64,000 nt of DNA from contig NC_092255.1 of assembly GCF_036320965.1 (NCBI RefSeq), positions 15,595,063 to 15,659,062 of the forward strand, given 5' to 3'. This DNA comes from Panulirus ornatus. Lineage: Eukaryota; Arthropoda; Malacostraca; Decapoda; Palinuridae. Positions 47,038 to 57,575 of the stretch are shown here, piece after piece; the first letter of the stretch is position 1; every line of letters starts with the position of its first letter. The translations under genes were made by a program, and so were the position numbers. The notes under the pieces were generated by a model. It was not told the origin of the DNA, ran no database searches, and saw only the letters and a list, made by a program, of their open reading frames with translations.

Positions 47038-47604
47038 CGTAGTCTTCAGCACCCAGATGCTGTACTCCTAAAGTCCCTCCCACACTACCACCTTTATCTC
47101 AAAGACATCCTTACATTATCAGGTGAAAGCGAGTTAACTGTGTTGTAACCAGACTGTGTCATTTGAGTAAACTCTCGATTTTCGTCATTTACTGAGACTT
47201 CGTGATGGTTCGTCCATCTTTCTCCACCTGAAAATCGAATCCCTCCCGTCAGTTTGCTTTGGAAAACAATGTCTTTTATCCTAAGTGTTCTCGACGGCCA
47301 GCAATAAATGCCTAAGTGGGTTCTCCTGTCTGCTTCCTTTTTTCTCTTTTCACTCGGTGCTCTTTCTGTGTGGGTTGGGGATTCTCCAGCCGGGCCATGA
47401 CAGTTAACCGAGACAATATTTCACTGCCGGTCTGAGTCAAGGTACCTGAGACACTTCTCCTCAGCTGTGTAACGTAATGGATGACGGATGAAGCCCTTCC
47501 CTCAGCTTGCTGGTCACGGACTGGGAAGATATAAGGATTTACCCTCAGATGGACCACGTCCGAGGAAGCTCAAGCTTCTTCATGACAGCCTGGGAAGACC
47601 TCTC

Positions 47605-48045
47605 ATCCAGGGTGTGTTCTGGAACGGTCAAGGCACTGCTTTCAACTGGAGTGTATTCTGGAACGGTTAAGGCACTTCTTTCAACTGGAATGTGTTCTGG
47701 AACGGTTAAGGCACTTCTTTCAACTGGAGTGTGTTCTGGAACGGTTAAGGCACTTCTTTCAACTGGAATGTGTTCTGGAACGGTTAAGGCACTTCTTTCA
47801 ACTGGAGTGTGTTCTGGAACGGTTAAGGCACTTCTTTCAACTGGAATGTGTTCTGGAACGGTTAAGGCACTTCTTTCAACTGGAGTGTGTTCTGGAAGTC
47901 TGGGACACCTCCTTCAACTGGACTGTGTTCTGGAAGTTTGGGACACCTCCTTCAACTGGACTGTGTTCTGGAAGGTCGAGCCATTTCCTTCCAGTTGCAT
48001 TGTGGTCAGGAGGGTTGAGACACTGCCTTCCACTGGACTGCAGTG
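47605..48045 (+). repeat. Minisatellite 'family C', 39-bp unit, ~10 copies
   Basis: The unit is GTGTGTTCTGGAACGGTTAA plus GGCACTTCTTTCAACTGGA. Two alternating variants (GGAATG/GGAGTG) give a 78-bp dimer. The right end is degenerate (GGACACCTCCTTCAACTGGA). A 195-codon forward frame is an artefact. Confidence 0.93.
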
Positions 48046-48519
48046 TCGAAGGCGAGACATTTCATTCTATGTAGAATATGTCCGCGGAAGCTGATCAATG
48101 ATTTCCTCAACTTGACGTTGATCAAGGAGGCTGGTGTACTGTCAACAGACAGAACACATCCAGTACAGCTGGGAAACTTCTCGCTACTGAGAGGCTCAAA
48201 CAGTACCATGATCAGGGAGGCTGAGGCAGTTCCATGTGTCAAAACGCGTCCAGAAGTCTTTGGCACCTATAACATAGCATGGGAGGCTGAAGCCTTGTCA
48301 TCAGACAGAACATTCTGGAAGGCTAAGAAGTTTTATCCCAACTTGACCCTTTGTTCTAGAAGGCTGCGACGAAACTTGGGGCATAATCCCCTTCCAGGCG
48401 GCGTTCTTAAAAAGCCAAGGTGTTCCCCTCAGCCACGCAATATCCAGCAAGACTACGACATGAAGGTGGTGTCTTAACGGGCTCAGGGTACCTTAGATCC
48501 TTTGATTCAGGAAGCTTTG
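48046..48519. other. Degenerate sequence between minisatellites
   Basis: Occasional family C-like words (TTCTGGAAGGC, TCTAGAAGGCTG) suggest a strongly decayed extension of the array. Confidence 0.45.
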
Positions 48520-48778
48520 CCCAATACTCCCTCCCTCCAGGTCATGTTTTTAGAGCCCATGGTACCCTCCACCTACCGTCATTCCCTCCAGTTCATCTTT
48601 CGAAGCCCGTGGCCTCTTCAACTTCCCCCTCCCTCCCTCCCTCCAGATCATCTCCTGGAAGGCAAGGACTCCCCAACATTCCCATTCTCTCTCTCTCTTC
48701 CTTCGGGTCATGTCCTGGAAGCCCAGAGCTTCTTTAACCCTCCCTCCTCTAGGTCAAGTCCTGGTAGGTCAGGACCTC

Positions 48779-48852
<74 letters not shown>

Positions 48853-49045
48853 CCCATATCATATCCTTACTGTCCAAGGCCAACCTCTGCTTAGAGCTTA
48901 GAGCCTTCCCAGTCATCACTCTGTCCCAGGTCATATCCTGGAGCCCTAGAGCCTCTTCAGCCCTTATCCTTGGTCATCACTTTGGAGCGCAGGGCCTCTC
49001 CAGCCCTCCCTTTCCTCCAGGTCAAGTCCTAGGATCCCGGGGTCT
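48520..49045. repeat. Degenerate ~60-bp repeat with embedded (CT)n
   Basis: CTCCAGGTCATGTCCTGGAA-like words recur every 60-70 bp. (CT)n occupies 48,781-48,849. Confidence 0.75.
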
Positions 49046-49389
49046 CCTCAGCGTACATCACACAGTGGATGGCTAAAGTTCTGAGTTGGTCCCCTTGAGT
49101 AAGGAAAAGTTTCGCGTGTTAGGCAGCAACGCGCTATACGAGTCAAGTTTTCCTGCCATCTAGTCCACAGTAGACGACCTTCACTGGAAGAAGACTTTGA
49201 TGTCGCTGGGAAGTGGAAACACTGGGAACAATCACCGGACGCCATTAGGATGTGGAGACACTCAGGTGTCATTATGATGTGGAAACACTCATATGTCAGT
49301 GGGATACTGCAGTACTGAACACTTCTACTTAGAGGATGTACCTGAGAAATGAGGACCCTGTTCTTACTTCCCACTGATAGCTTCTCGAT

Positions 49390-50570
49390 GTGAGGGCAGA
49401 AGACTTCCGAAACCAACGTAAGGTATACATAAGGTAAGGTCCCAGACCCAGCTGTGGGGATAGAAGACCTCCCAAACCATCGTAAGGTATACGTAAGGTA
49501 AGGTCCCAGACCCCAGTTATGGGGGTAGAAGACCTCCCAAACCATCGTAAGGTATACATAAGGTAAGGTCCCAGACCCAGCTGTGGGGATAGAAGACCTC
49601 CCAAACCATCGTAAGGTATACGTAAGGTAAGGTCCCAGACCCCAGTTATGGGGGTAGAAGACCTCCCAAACCATCGTAAGGTATACTTAAGGTAAGGTCC
49701 CAGACCCAGCTGTGGGGATAGAAGACCTCCCAAACCATCGTAAAGTATACGTAAGGTAAGGTCCCAGACCCCAGCTATTAGGGTAGAAGACCTCCCAAAC
49801 CATCGTAAGGTATATGTAAGGTAAGGTCCCAGACCCCAGCTATTAGGGTAGAAGACCTCCCAAACCATCGTAAGGTATACGTAAGGTAAGGTCCCAGACC
49901 CAGCTGTGGGGGTAGAAGACCTCCCAAACCATCGTAAGGTATACGTATGGTAAGGTCCCAGACCCCAGCTATGGGGGTAGAAGACCTCCCAAACCATCGT
50001 AAGGTATACGTAAGGTAAGGTCCCAGACCCCAGGTATGGGGGTAGAAGACCTCCCAAACCATCGTATGGTATACGTAAGGTAAGGTCCCAGACCCCAGCT
50101 ATTAGGGTAGAAGACCTCCCAAACCATCGTAAGGTATACGTAAGGTAAGGTCCCAGACCCCAGCTATGGGGGTAGAAGACCTCCCAAACCATCGTAAGGT
50201 ATACGTAAGGTAAGGTCCCAGACCCCAGCTATGGGGGTAGAAGACCTAACAAACCATCGTAAGGTATACGTAATGTAAGGTCCCAGACCCCAGCTATGAG
50301 GGTAGAAGACCTTCCAAAGCATCGTAAGGTATACGTAAGGTAAGGTCCCAGACCCAGCTCTGGGGGTATAGAAGACCTCTGAGACCATCGTAAGGTATAC
50401 GTAAGGTAAGGTCCCAGACCCAGCTATGGGGGTATAGAAGACCTCCCAAACCATCGTAAGGTATACGTAATGTAAGGTCCCAGATCCAGGTATTAGGGTA
50501 GAAGACCTCCCAACCCATCGTAAGGTATACGTAAGGTAAGATCCCAGACCCCAGCTGTAGGGGTAATAGA
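49390..50570. repeat. Minisatellite, 64-66-bp unit, ~18 copies
   Basis: The unit begins CGTAAGGTATACGTAAGGTA, continues AGGTCCCAGACCCCAGCTAT, and ends GGGGGTAGAAGACCTCCCAA plus ACCAT. In the first part two variants alternate (CAGCTGTGGGGATAG and CAGTTATGGGGGTAG), a dimeric ~130-bp period. Minus-strand frames up to 287 codons are artefacts. Confidence 0.97.
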
Positions 50571-50799
50571 AAGCCACCGAAATGATTATAAAAACAAGAC
50601 CTTCATCGTACCCTCCACAGACCGTCAAGCTGGGAGACACGCCTCATCTTCCCGTGACGTATAACACGTCGACCTGGAAAGACAAGAACAATTTGACGGA
50701 TATCCTTCAGTCTCCCTCCACAACACCAGCCCACACAGGAGAGAGATATTCCTCAACCTGTTGGTGCAATAGACTCTCTAGAAGAACATGACAAAGTTC

Positions 50800-51180
50800 T
50801 CCAGACCCCATTCCAGTTGAAGGAGGTGTCTAAACCTTCCAGAGCACATTCCAGTTGAAGGAGGTGTCTAAACCTTCCAGAGCACATTCCAGTTGAAGGA
50901 GGTGTCTAAACCTTCCAGACCACATTCCAGTTGAAGGAGGTGTCTAAACCTTCCAGAGCACATTCCAGTTGAAGGAGGTGTCTAAACCTTCCAGGCCACA
51001 GTCCAGTTGAAGGTGTCAAAACCTTCCAGACCACATTCCAGTTGAAGGAGGTGTCTAAACCTTCCAGAGCACATTCCAGTTGAAGGAGGTGTCTAAACCT
51101 TCCAGGCCACAGTCCAGTTGAAAGAAGAGGGTCAGTTTTCCAGATCACAGTCCAGTTGAAGGAGATGTCTCAACCTCCCA
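50800..51180 (-). repeat. Minisatellite 'family C', inverted, 38-bp unit
   Basis: The unit CCAGTTGAAGGAGGTGTCTA plus AACCTTCCAGAGCACATT is the reverse complement of the right-hand units of the 47.6-48.0-kb array. Confidence 0.93.
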
Positions 51181-51420
51181 GAAGACATCCTGGATGGGAT
51201 ATATTTCTCACGTCAGGACCCAGCTTAGCTTACATTGGACCCTTATCTTCTATGGACGTGGTCCATCTCAGGTAAATGATTCTTACGTAGGCAGTGCGCT
51301 GAGGAAACGCTTCATCCATCATCGAAGACACAGCTGAGAGGGAACTGTCGCAAGCGCCTTGACTCGGGCAAGTAGTGTGACAATTTGTTTCAGTCACTTC
51401 GCTGAGAAAACCTAACCTAC

Positions 51421-51422
<2 letters not shown>

Positions 51423-51487
<65 letters not shown>
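51423..51487. repeat. (AT)n microsatellite
   Basis: AT dinucleotides. Confidence 0.95.
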
Positions 51488-51490
<3 letters not shown>

Positions 51491-51870
51491 ATAGACAAAG
51501 AGGAAAATGTAGGACGAGGTAATCAACTTATTCATCCCATTCGTGACAGTAAAAAGTCTTACTTTCCAGCCAAAAAAATCAACAATAGAATTTAAGATGG
51601 AGAAAGACAGACAACTTCCCACGATCTTTCTTATCGGGCATAAGGATATCTTAGTCGATCATTTGATAAATCACTTAACTATCATTTACTAATCCTCATC
51701 TAGTTTCCTAATACAACACTGAGCCCCTTATCTTTAACTGAAGATGATACAGAGGGCAAACTACACGCTTAGCTGAAGGAAGGACCTGCTTTATCTTGGT
51801 AATCACGACATTTTTGGGGTAAGGTGTGAGTGTGCGAGGTTGGGAATGAGACACTAGGGTGCTTAAGACT
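51488..51870. other. No recognisable feature inside the right arm
   Basis: The part next to the array (AAGACTTGTACTGTCG) resembles the edge of the left array (GTACGTAGTCTTCAGCACCC, inverted). The rest is not recognised. Confidence 0.45.
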
Positions 51871-52205
51871 TGTACTGTCGTGATCAAAGGTCATAACGTC
51901 GTGTTCAAATGTCGTACCGTCGTGATCAATGGTTACAACGTCGTGTTCAAATGTCGTACCGTCGTGATCAGAGGTCAAAACGTCGTGTTCAAATGTCGTA
52001 CCGTCGTGATCAAAGGTCAAAACGTCGTGTTCAAATGTCGTACCGTCGTGATCAAAGGTCAAAACGTCGTGTTCAATTGTCGTACCGTCGTGATCAAACG
52101 TCAAAACGTCGTGCTCAAATGTATAGTCGTGATCAAAGTTTACAAAGTCGTGTTCAAATATCGTACCGTCGTGATCAATGGTTACAACGTCGTGTTCAAA
52201 ATGTC
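51871..52205 (-). repeat. Minisatellite 'family B', inverted, 42-bp dimer
   Basis: GTCGTGATCAAAGGTCAAAA and GTCGTGTTCAAATGTCGTAC alternate. It is the reverse complement of the 46.8-kb array. Confidence 0.95.
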
Positions 52206-52240
52206 TCAAAATGTCTCAAAACATATATAGGGATATATAT

Positions 52241-52276
<36 letters not shown>
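52206..52276. repeat. ATGTCTCAAA copies around an (AT)n
   Basis: AAAATGTCTCAAAATGTCTC lies on both sides of a short AT array. Confidence 0.8.
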
Positions 52277-52279
<3 letters not shown>

Positions 52280-52420
52280 TCAAAATGTCTCACCAGGCCA
52301 TACCACTATTATGCCTACAGTATACTTATGAACCAACCAATGACTGAGCAAATATTTAAAAGTTTCCTTTGATGTCCATGTTCTGTTGGCGTTTTAGCAA
52401 TTATGAGATGAATTTGATGG

Positions 52421-52546
52421 TAGTTCTTGTTTTCCTCTGCCCGGAGTTAATTGCACCGCCACGTGTATCCAATTAGCCAGAGCTGTGTCCCGTGCACGGC
52501 TCTGGAAACCTGCCTATGAAATCGACCATACTACGTAATGACCGGA

Positions 52547-52551
<5 letters not shown>
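52421..52551. other. No recognisable feature
   Basis: Short stretch beyond the inverted-duplication arm. Confidence 0.4.

Positions 52552-52612
<61 letters not shown>
52552..52612. repeat. (CT)n microsatellite
   Basis: CT dinucleotides. Confidence 0.95.
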
Positions 52613-52619
<7 letters not shown>

Positions 52620-53848
52620 ACGTCCGTGTGGTATATCATAACCCTCGGGCCAAAATCTGTTGCCTCATGGAACTTGAAATTACTTGCAAATACTCCTAAA
52701 GCTTCCGGATAAGAGAACTTAAGCAAAAAGCTGTCTTTGTCCTGGCCTCTTTCTTGCATGACTGAGGCGGTGGATTTCGAAGTCCTCCCCCCATGTCTCC
52801 ACCCTTCGTAAAAGTTGCTTTATATCCACTGCGTGTTCCAAAGTTTGGATCTGATGGATTCCCCAGAATCTAAATGTTCCTGAAGGGTTGGTGTGGGACG
52901 GCGTCCCAAGTTGGTATGGTGTCTCGTCCAACTCCGATGATAAGCTTCGTCTATCCATGCCAACACCCCTCAATCCTCCAGCGAAGGTCGTGTGTACCGA
53001 AGACGTCAACGGTGAATAAGGGAATGGTTCAGCTCCTGCCACACACACACACACACAGTCGGCTTCGAAGGATGGAAGGGCGGGTGGGGAAGAAGGGTGT
53101 TCAATCTCCCATTGTTCTCTGTACTTAATGTCCCGGATCAAATTGTCATTCACCGTAATCGTACCCTGGATCAACACGAACCCTTTTCTCCTTTCTGTGT
53201 GTCTGTGTGTCTCGCCCGTTATACTTGCCACTCAAGCTACGCAGAATCTCTCGCCTCCTATTGGTCCCTCTGATCATATCATACCTAAATGTCACTTTAC
53301 TGACTACAACCTCACTGATATTGTAGGAAGGGGTGTTGGGGGGGTGTTGTTGTGGTCTGGTGTTCAGAGGTCATTCCCGTCTCTGGGGTCACTGGGGCGA
53401 GGGAATTGGCACATCGGGGCCTTTAAAAACTCTTCTTTCTCCCCCAACTCCAATTCAGCTTTCATGTCCGGCCGAAATCATTGTGTAAATATGTTACGTG
53501 TGGGGGGAGACACGTTTCCTTACCCAGAGGAAGTGTGATGGTCCAACAAAAAAGCACCTGTGACAGCTTTTCTCTCGCGCACTACCTCTACTTCGTCCCC
53601 CGCGTTCTGGCGATGCCATAACTGTCTCTCCCATAGACCAAGCAACTCATCTTTTTTTTTCTTTTCATCACTATCTTCTACCTCCATATCAAGGTTGTCT
53701 TTCCCGGAGGCAGAGCAGTTATTTCTATTTCTCTTGTCTCCTCTAACTCCATCTTGGATGATTTCCAACATTCCCTCATCCTTCATCGCACCTGTTATCA
53801 ATCCTATGTCCATCCTTACCATCTCTTTGCGTGCAGTACAACACGCAC

Positions 53849-53849
<1 letters not shown>
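52613..53849. other. Unrecognised; one 170-codon minus frame
   Basis: A minus-strand frame at 52,719-53,231 has mixed composition (TFRFWGIHQIQTLEHAVDIK) but runs through a small CA tract at 53,041-53,058 and ends in no known domain. It may be an old mobile-element remnant or chance. Confidence 0.3.

Positions 53850-53917
<68 letters not shown>
53850..53917. repeat. (CT)n microsatellite
   Basis: CT dinucleotides. Confidence 0.95.
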
Positions 53918-54222
53918 ATTACCTGATTGTTAATCATCTCAGCTTCAGAGCTATAATTATCATCAGAATATCAATTTCTTCTCTATTTCATTTCATTTCA
54001 CTTTTTTCTGAGTTCTATATTCTCAGCGTGTACTTCCGGCAATTACTGTTCATTTTCTCGCTTTTATTTTTCTTTCGTTAACTTCAACTTCACGTCTCCC
54101 TTGTCTGGTCTTTGTTCAGGTCTTCCTCCGTCGCTACGTATTTCCGCTGAATTTCACTGGCTCTCTCTCTCCCCTCTGTCAGTCAACCTTCATTCCCAGG
54201 ACGATGTGCCATTCCCCTCCAG

Positions 54223-54294
<72 letters not shown>
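54223..54294. repeat. (CT)n microsatellite
   Basis: CT dinucleotides. A short (GT)n lies at 54,499-54,523. The 146-codon frame at 54,101-54,541 crosses both tracts and is not convincing. Confidence 0.95.
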
Positions 54295-54297
<3 letters not shown>

Positions 54298-54771
54298 CTT
54301 CATGGCCAGAAAAAAGAAAGATCCTTTCGATGGTGCTCTTGTGCTTGGTGCTTTTGTCGACTCGTCATTTATTCTGGGAGAGAAATTGAATGAAACTTTT
54401 GAGTTTCTGTTGCCCTCGCTGCCTCCCACCGTGGCATCAGACTGTCGTCCAGCAGTCGTCTGTTCTTCACTGGTTCATGAACCTGATATTGGACTGGTGG
54501 TGTGTGTGTGTGTGTGTGTGTGTGGGAATGAGTCCTCCTGATACTCTATCCTCCATCCCCTGAACTCTACACCGCCTCCCATCTTTTCCTCCCCCCCTTA
54601 TCCTCATGACCATCACATTCCCCATATAAACATTTCCCATACTATATACATTTTCGTTGACACATTCGATGTGTCTATATAATTCCAGTCACGACACCTT
54701 ATCACCCTATCTACTACACCCTGACTCCCTCTTACTCTGGTGTCTAACTTCTTTGCTCTTCCTACAGATCG

Positions 54772-54774
<3 letters not shown>

Positions 54775-54859
<85 letters not shown>
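54775..54859. repeat. (AT)n microsatellite
   Basis: AT dinucleotides. Confidence 0.95.
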
Positions 54860-54862
<3 letters not shown>

Positions 54863-55203
54863 AAGTGGTGCTACCCAGTGATGGAAATAATTCTCGAGAA
54901 CCACGTTATCAGCCAGTCATATAAAATACAAAGAGAGAATCGTGACAGAATTCCACTAGGTCAGGACTCTTGTGGTGTTGGTAGAGAGTGTGACAAATTG
55001 TGCCACCCTGCAGGCTGACGTGTAATTGTTTGAGCAGGGAATTGACGGGGGGCGGCTAACAGAGGGGAAGTTGAAGGGGCACCTGACAAGGGGAGTTGAC
55101 GCGGGAAGTTGGTAGAGGGGGAAACGTGGGCGAGGCTGACCACAGAGACAAATAAAGCCACAGTTTATGCTCGAGGATTCCGATGATCATCTAGTGTTTT
55201 TAT

Positions 55204-55206
<3 letters not shown>
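54860..55206. other. No recognisable feature
   Basis: Between two AT arrays; G-rich near 55,045-55,130. Confidence 0.4.

Positions 55207-55299
<93 letters not shown>
55207..55299. repeat. (AT)n at the outer end of the left PLE arm
   Basis: About 45 AT units, then ATG triplets. The right PLE arm ends in a similar array at 61,760. Confidence 0.95.
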
Positions 55300-55302
<3 letters not shown>

Positions 55303-55397
55303 ATGATGATCACACTAGTCCGTGATGATGGCATGAAGGTAAAAAAGAACTTTAGTAGTTCATACATTTTACCTCACATGTAATTTTTCTATTCATG

Positions 55398-55442
55398 TGG
55401 CACGACACGTTTCGTGGAGACAATCCACCTCATCAGGTGCCA
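55398..55442 (-). ncRNA. Candidate hammerhead ribozyme in PLE terminus
   Basis: On minus: stem I TGGCAC/GTGCCA (55,437-55,442 with 55,398-55,403, six perfect pairs), core CTGATGA, stem II GTGGA/TCCAC with a short loop, GAAA, a minimal stem III (AC-GT-GT), then C before the stem I 3' strand. This matches the minimal PLE hammerhead layout. One extra G lies between CTGATGA and stem II. The predicted cut is between 55,404 and 55,403. Confidence 0.65.
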
Positions 55443-55716
55443 GTACTTAAAGTTACTTAAATCCCAACATCACTACGGAGTACCGCCGTCTACCACCCAT
55501 CAGTACAGACCAATCACTGTCCGCTTTGTCTGAAAGTAATCGTTGTAAGGGAGAGTGATTAAGGGGAGTTACGTGGAGGGGTAGCTGTGTGTGTCTTGAA
55601 CAACTTTTTTTACGTTTTCCTGTTTTGTCATATCTCTCATAATGATTTGCTTGATGCGAGAGAATGGGCTTTGAAATTGCCTGGGACAAATTATAGAAAG
55701 TTCTTAGTATTAGCAA

Positions 55717-55960
55717 TTAAGACAGATTCATTGACATTTCATGTGGCATAATCAGCAGAGGGGTATAGAATAACGGGATTTTCAAGATCTCTGGGGTGAT
55801 CATTTTCATGATATTGTTAAGCGATCGAATTTCTGATGTCATCCCTACGCAATGCATGACGGTGCCAATAACAGTTTTTCCAGTCTGGCTATATAAAAAT
55901 ATCTTTACATGCCACCTTGCATTTGACGGCGTAAACACTCCCAATCGTTGCATGATTTGG
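55717..55960 (-). pseudogene. PLE GIY-YIG endonuclease remnant
   Basis: The minus frame (RLGVFTPSNARWHVKIFL and following) is the frameshifted counterpart of the GIY-YIG region at 61,140-61,322. Nucleotide alignment is clear but the protein frame is lost after the first strand. Confidence 0.6.
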
Positions 55961-55971
55961 CTTACTATTTG

Positions 55972-56376
55972 TTAAGGTCTTACTGATGGTGTTGTTGTCC
56001 TGAAAAGCAACATTACAAGCACTGTTTTTAGAACATGTCTTAGATTAAATAAGTTGGGAGAATAGGGCAACACTAAACATTTAGACTTAACCTTATTTGT
56101 CATATGTTTGTTACAAGAAGCATAAACTGTCTTCCTAGGTTTCCAGTAAGCTTTATTCACAAACCATTTGGGATAATACAACTGCCTTATGTAACTACAT
56201 TCGTCTACCAGGCCTATGGGATCACATATCCGTAGTGCTCTTAAATACATACACATACCTACAGACATTTTTATAGACGAATCATGAACTGAGAAATAAT
56301 GAATATGGCTCCCAGACTTGGTAGGCTTCCTGTAGATTTTAAAGGACAAATGATCAGATTCTCTAGTTATCAACAC
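55972..56376 (-). pseudogene. PLE RT connector/thumb segment
   Basis: A 134-codon frame (SDHLSFKIYRKPTKSGS, LRALRICDPIGLVDECSYIR, KCLVLPYSPN) matches the right-arm frame at 60,720-61,075. It is the longest intact piece of the left copy. Confidence 0.75.
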
Positions 56377-57020
56377 ATCAAGAAAGGGCAGTTTGCTTTC
56401 TTTCTTCCCATTCCATCTTGATAGTAGGGTGGATATTATTTAATTCATTAAAGAAAGATAACAATCTTGGGAGGATGGCCACAGGGACCACACATCATCC
56501 ACGTATCTAAACCAGACCCTCGGATGATTATTGACTGAAGTTACAATTTCAATCTCAAAATATTCCATAAATAAGTTAATGAGAATAGAACTAAAAGGGT
56601 TTCCCTTGGCAAGACCAAATTTCTGTCTATAACAATTACCTTCATCATCTTGGATAACATTATTAGAAACACAAAGCTCTTCTAAGTCAATGAAAGATTT
56701 TTATGGGCAGGGGCAAGGCAAGACTGAGATTGGGTAATTTCCTCCTTAGATATGTGATGGTTTCATTTATGATCAGGCAAATTAATGTTTCTAACTTTGT
56801 TTGCAAAATCTAAGCTATTAATAACAGGCAATTAAGAGATTTTTCCTTGAACATTGCTAAGGTGTTTTGCTAACCATTTTGATAATTCATAATTAGGGGA
56901 ATCAACAGATGATATAATCAGTCTGAGGGAACACCCATCTTCGTGAGTTTTGGGGAGACCACACATATATAAGGAGGAGAGGGATTAACCATCCTTACTG
57001 ACTTCAGAGTGTCCAGTTCC

Positions 57021-57257
57021 TTATTTATCAATTGGTTGACTAGAGTTGAAGGCCTTTTCTTCTTTGTTAAGGGGATGGGATCGTAATCTTTCGTATGTAT
57101 CAGTATCATTCAAAAGATCCTGAAGTGTACATTTATAGTCAACTGTATTTAAGATAACAAACTGGCAAGTCTTGTCTGATTTGGTGACGTGAATATCTTC
57201 AATCTTCAGATTTGCAATGACTCTCTGACATGCCACAAAGATTCTAAAATTTCTCTG
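57021..57257 (-). pseudogene. PLE N-terminal (pre-RT) segment
   Basis: The minus frame contains NFRIFVACQRVIANLKIEDI, VTKSDKTCQFVI and DYKCTLQDLLNDTDTYERL, typical of the region before PLE RT. The frame begins past the palindrome centre, so its first residues come from the other arm. Confidence 0.7.
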
Positions 57258-57297
57258 GAATCTTTGTGGCATGTCAGAGAGCCATTGCAAATCTAAA
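57213..57297. repeat. Palindrome centre, head-to-head PLE junction
   Basis: AGATTTGCAATG(A/G)CTCTCTG plus ACATGCCACAAAGATTC forms ~37-bp near-perfect arms around a 13-bp spacer (TAAAATTTCTCTG). Weaker homology continues outward on both sides (GTGATGTGAATG, AACTGGC, TTCAACTCTAG). Confidence 0.95.
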
Positions 57298-57537
57298 AAG
57301 AAAAAAAAAAGTGACATTCACATCACCAAATCAAATAAGACTAGCCAGTTCGTGATTTTTAAATACAGTTGACTATAGATGTAAATTTCAATATCTTTTG
57401 AATGATGCTGATACATATGAAAGATTAACATCAGTTCCCTTAATGATAAAGTAAAGACCTTCAACTCTAGACTCAACCAATTGTTCAATAAGCACCAGGA
57501 CATTCTGAAGTCAGAAAGGATGGTCGATCACCCCCTT

Positions 57538-57540
<3 letters not shown>
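57259..57540 (+). mobile_element. PLE right arm, 5' segment
   Basis: It mirrors 56,985-57,257 at about 85% identity and ends at the position coding PPYI, where TATATATG has expanded into an AT array (57,541-57,571). Its apparent continuation is at 60,091. Confidence 0.85.

Positions 57541-57571
<31 letters not shown>
57541..57571. repeat. (TA)n inside PLE sequence
   Basis: Occupies the place of TATATATGTGTGG in the left copy. Confidence 0.9.

Positions 57572-57575
<4 letters not shown>

Larger units (their letters stand above)
45377..48045. repeat. Left arm of a large inverted duplication
   Basis: Blocks in order: A (45,377-45,525), minisatellite B (46,776-47,037), a unique block (about 47,435-47,605) and minisatellite C (47,605-48,045). 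All have inverted counterparts in reverse order at 50,800-52,420. 45,526-46,775, including an AT array at 45,893-45,966, has no counterpart and is otherwise unrecognised. Confidence 0.8.
50800..52420. repeat. Right arm of the large inverted duplication
   Basis: The reverse complement carries C' (50,800-51,180), a unique block (51,180-51,395), B' (51,871-52,205) and A' (52,265-52,420). The unique block shares TCAGCTGTGT, GATGGATGAAGC and AGATGGACCACGTCC with 47,435-47,605 in order. Block A' matches 45,377-45,525 through GTTCTGTTGGCGTTTTAGCA and CAACCAATGACTG. Confidence 0.8.
55300..57257 (-). mobile_element. Penelope-like element, left arm (decayed)
   Basis: Read on minus from 57,257: pre-RT segment (VTKSDKTCQFVI, DTDTYERL), PPYIC..PK motif near 56,965, a broken RT core down to about 56,400, the connector with HLSFKIYRKPTKSGSHIHYF and YYPKWFVNKAYW, a broken GIY-YIG endonuclease (about 55,800-55,960), a trailing segment sharing LTPLNHSPLQ with the right copy, and a hammerhead-like motif. 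Several frameshifts and stops make it non-functional. It is inverted relative to the copy at 57,259-61,759. Confidence 0.85.

Noticed and set aside
49329..50192. 287-codon minus frame as a gene
   Set aside because: It is a by-product of the 65-bp array, with a 195-bp protein period.
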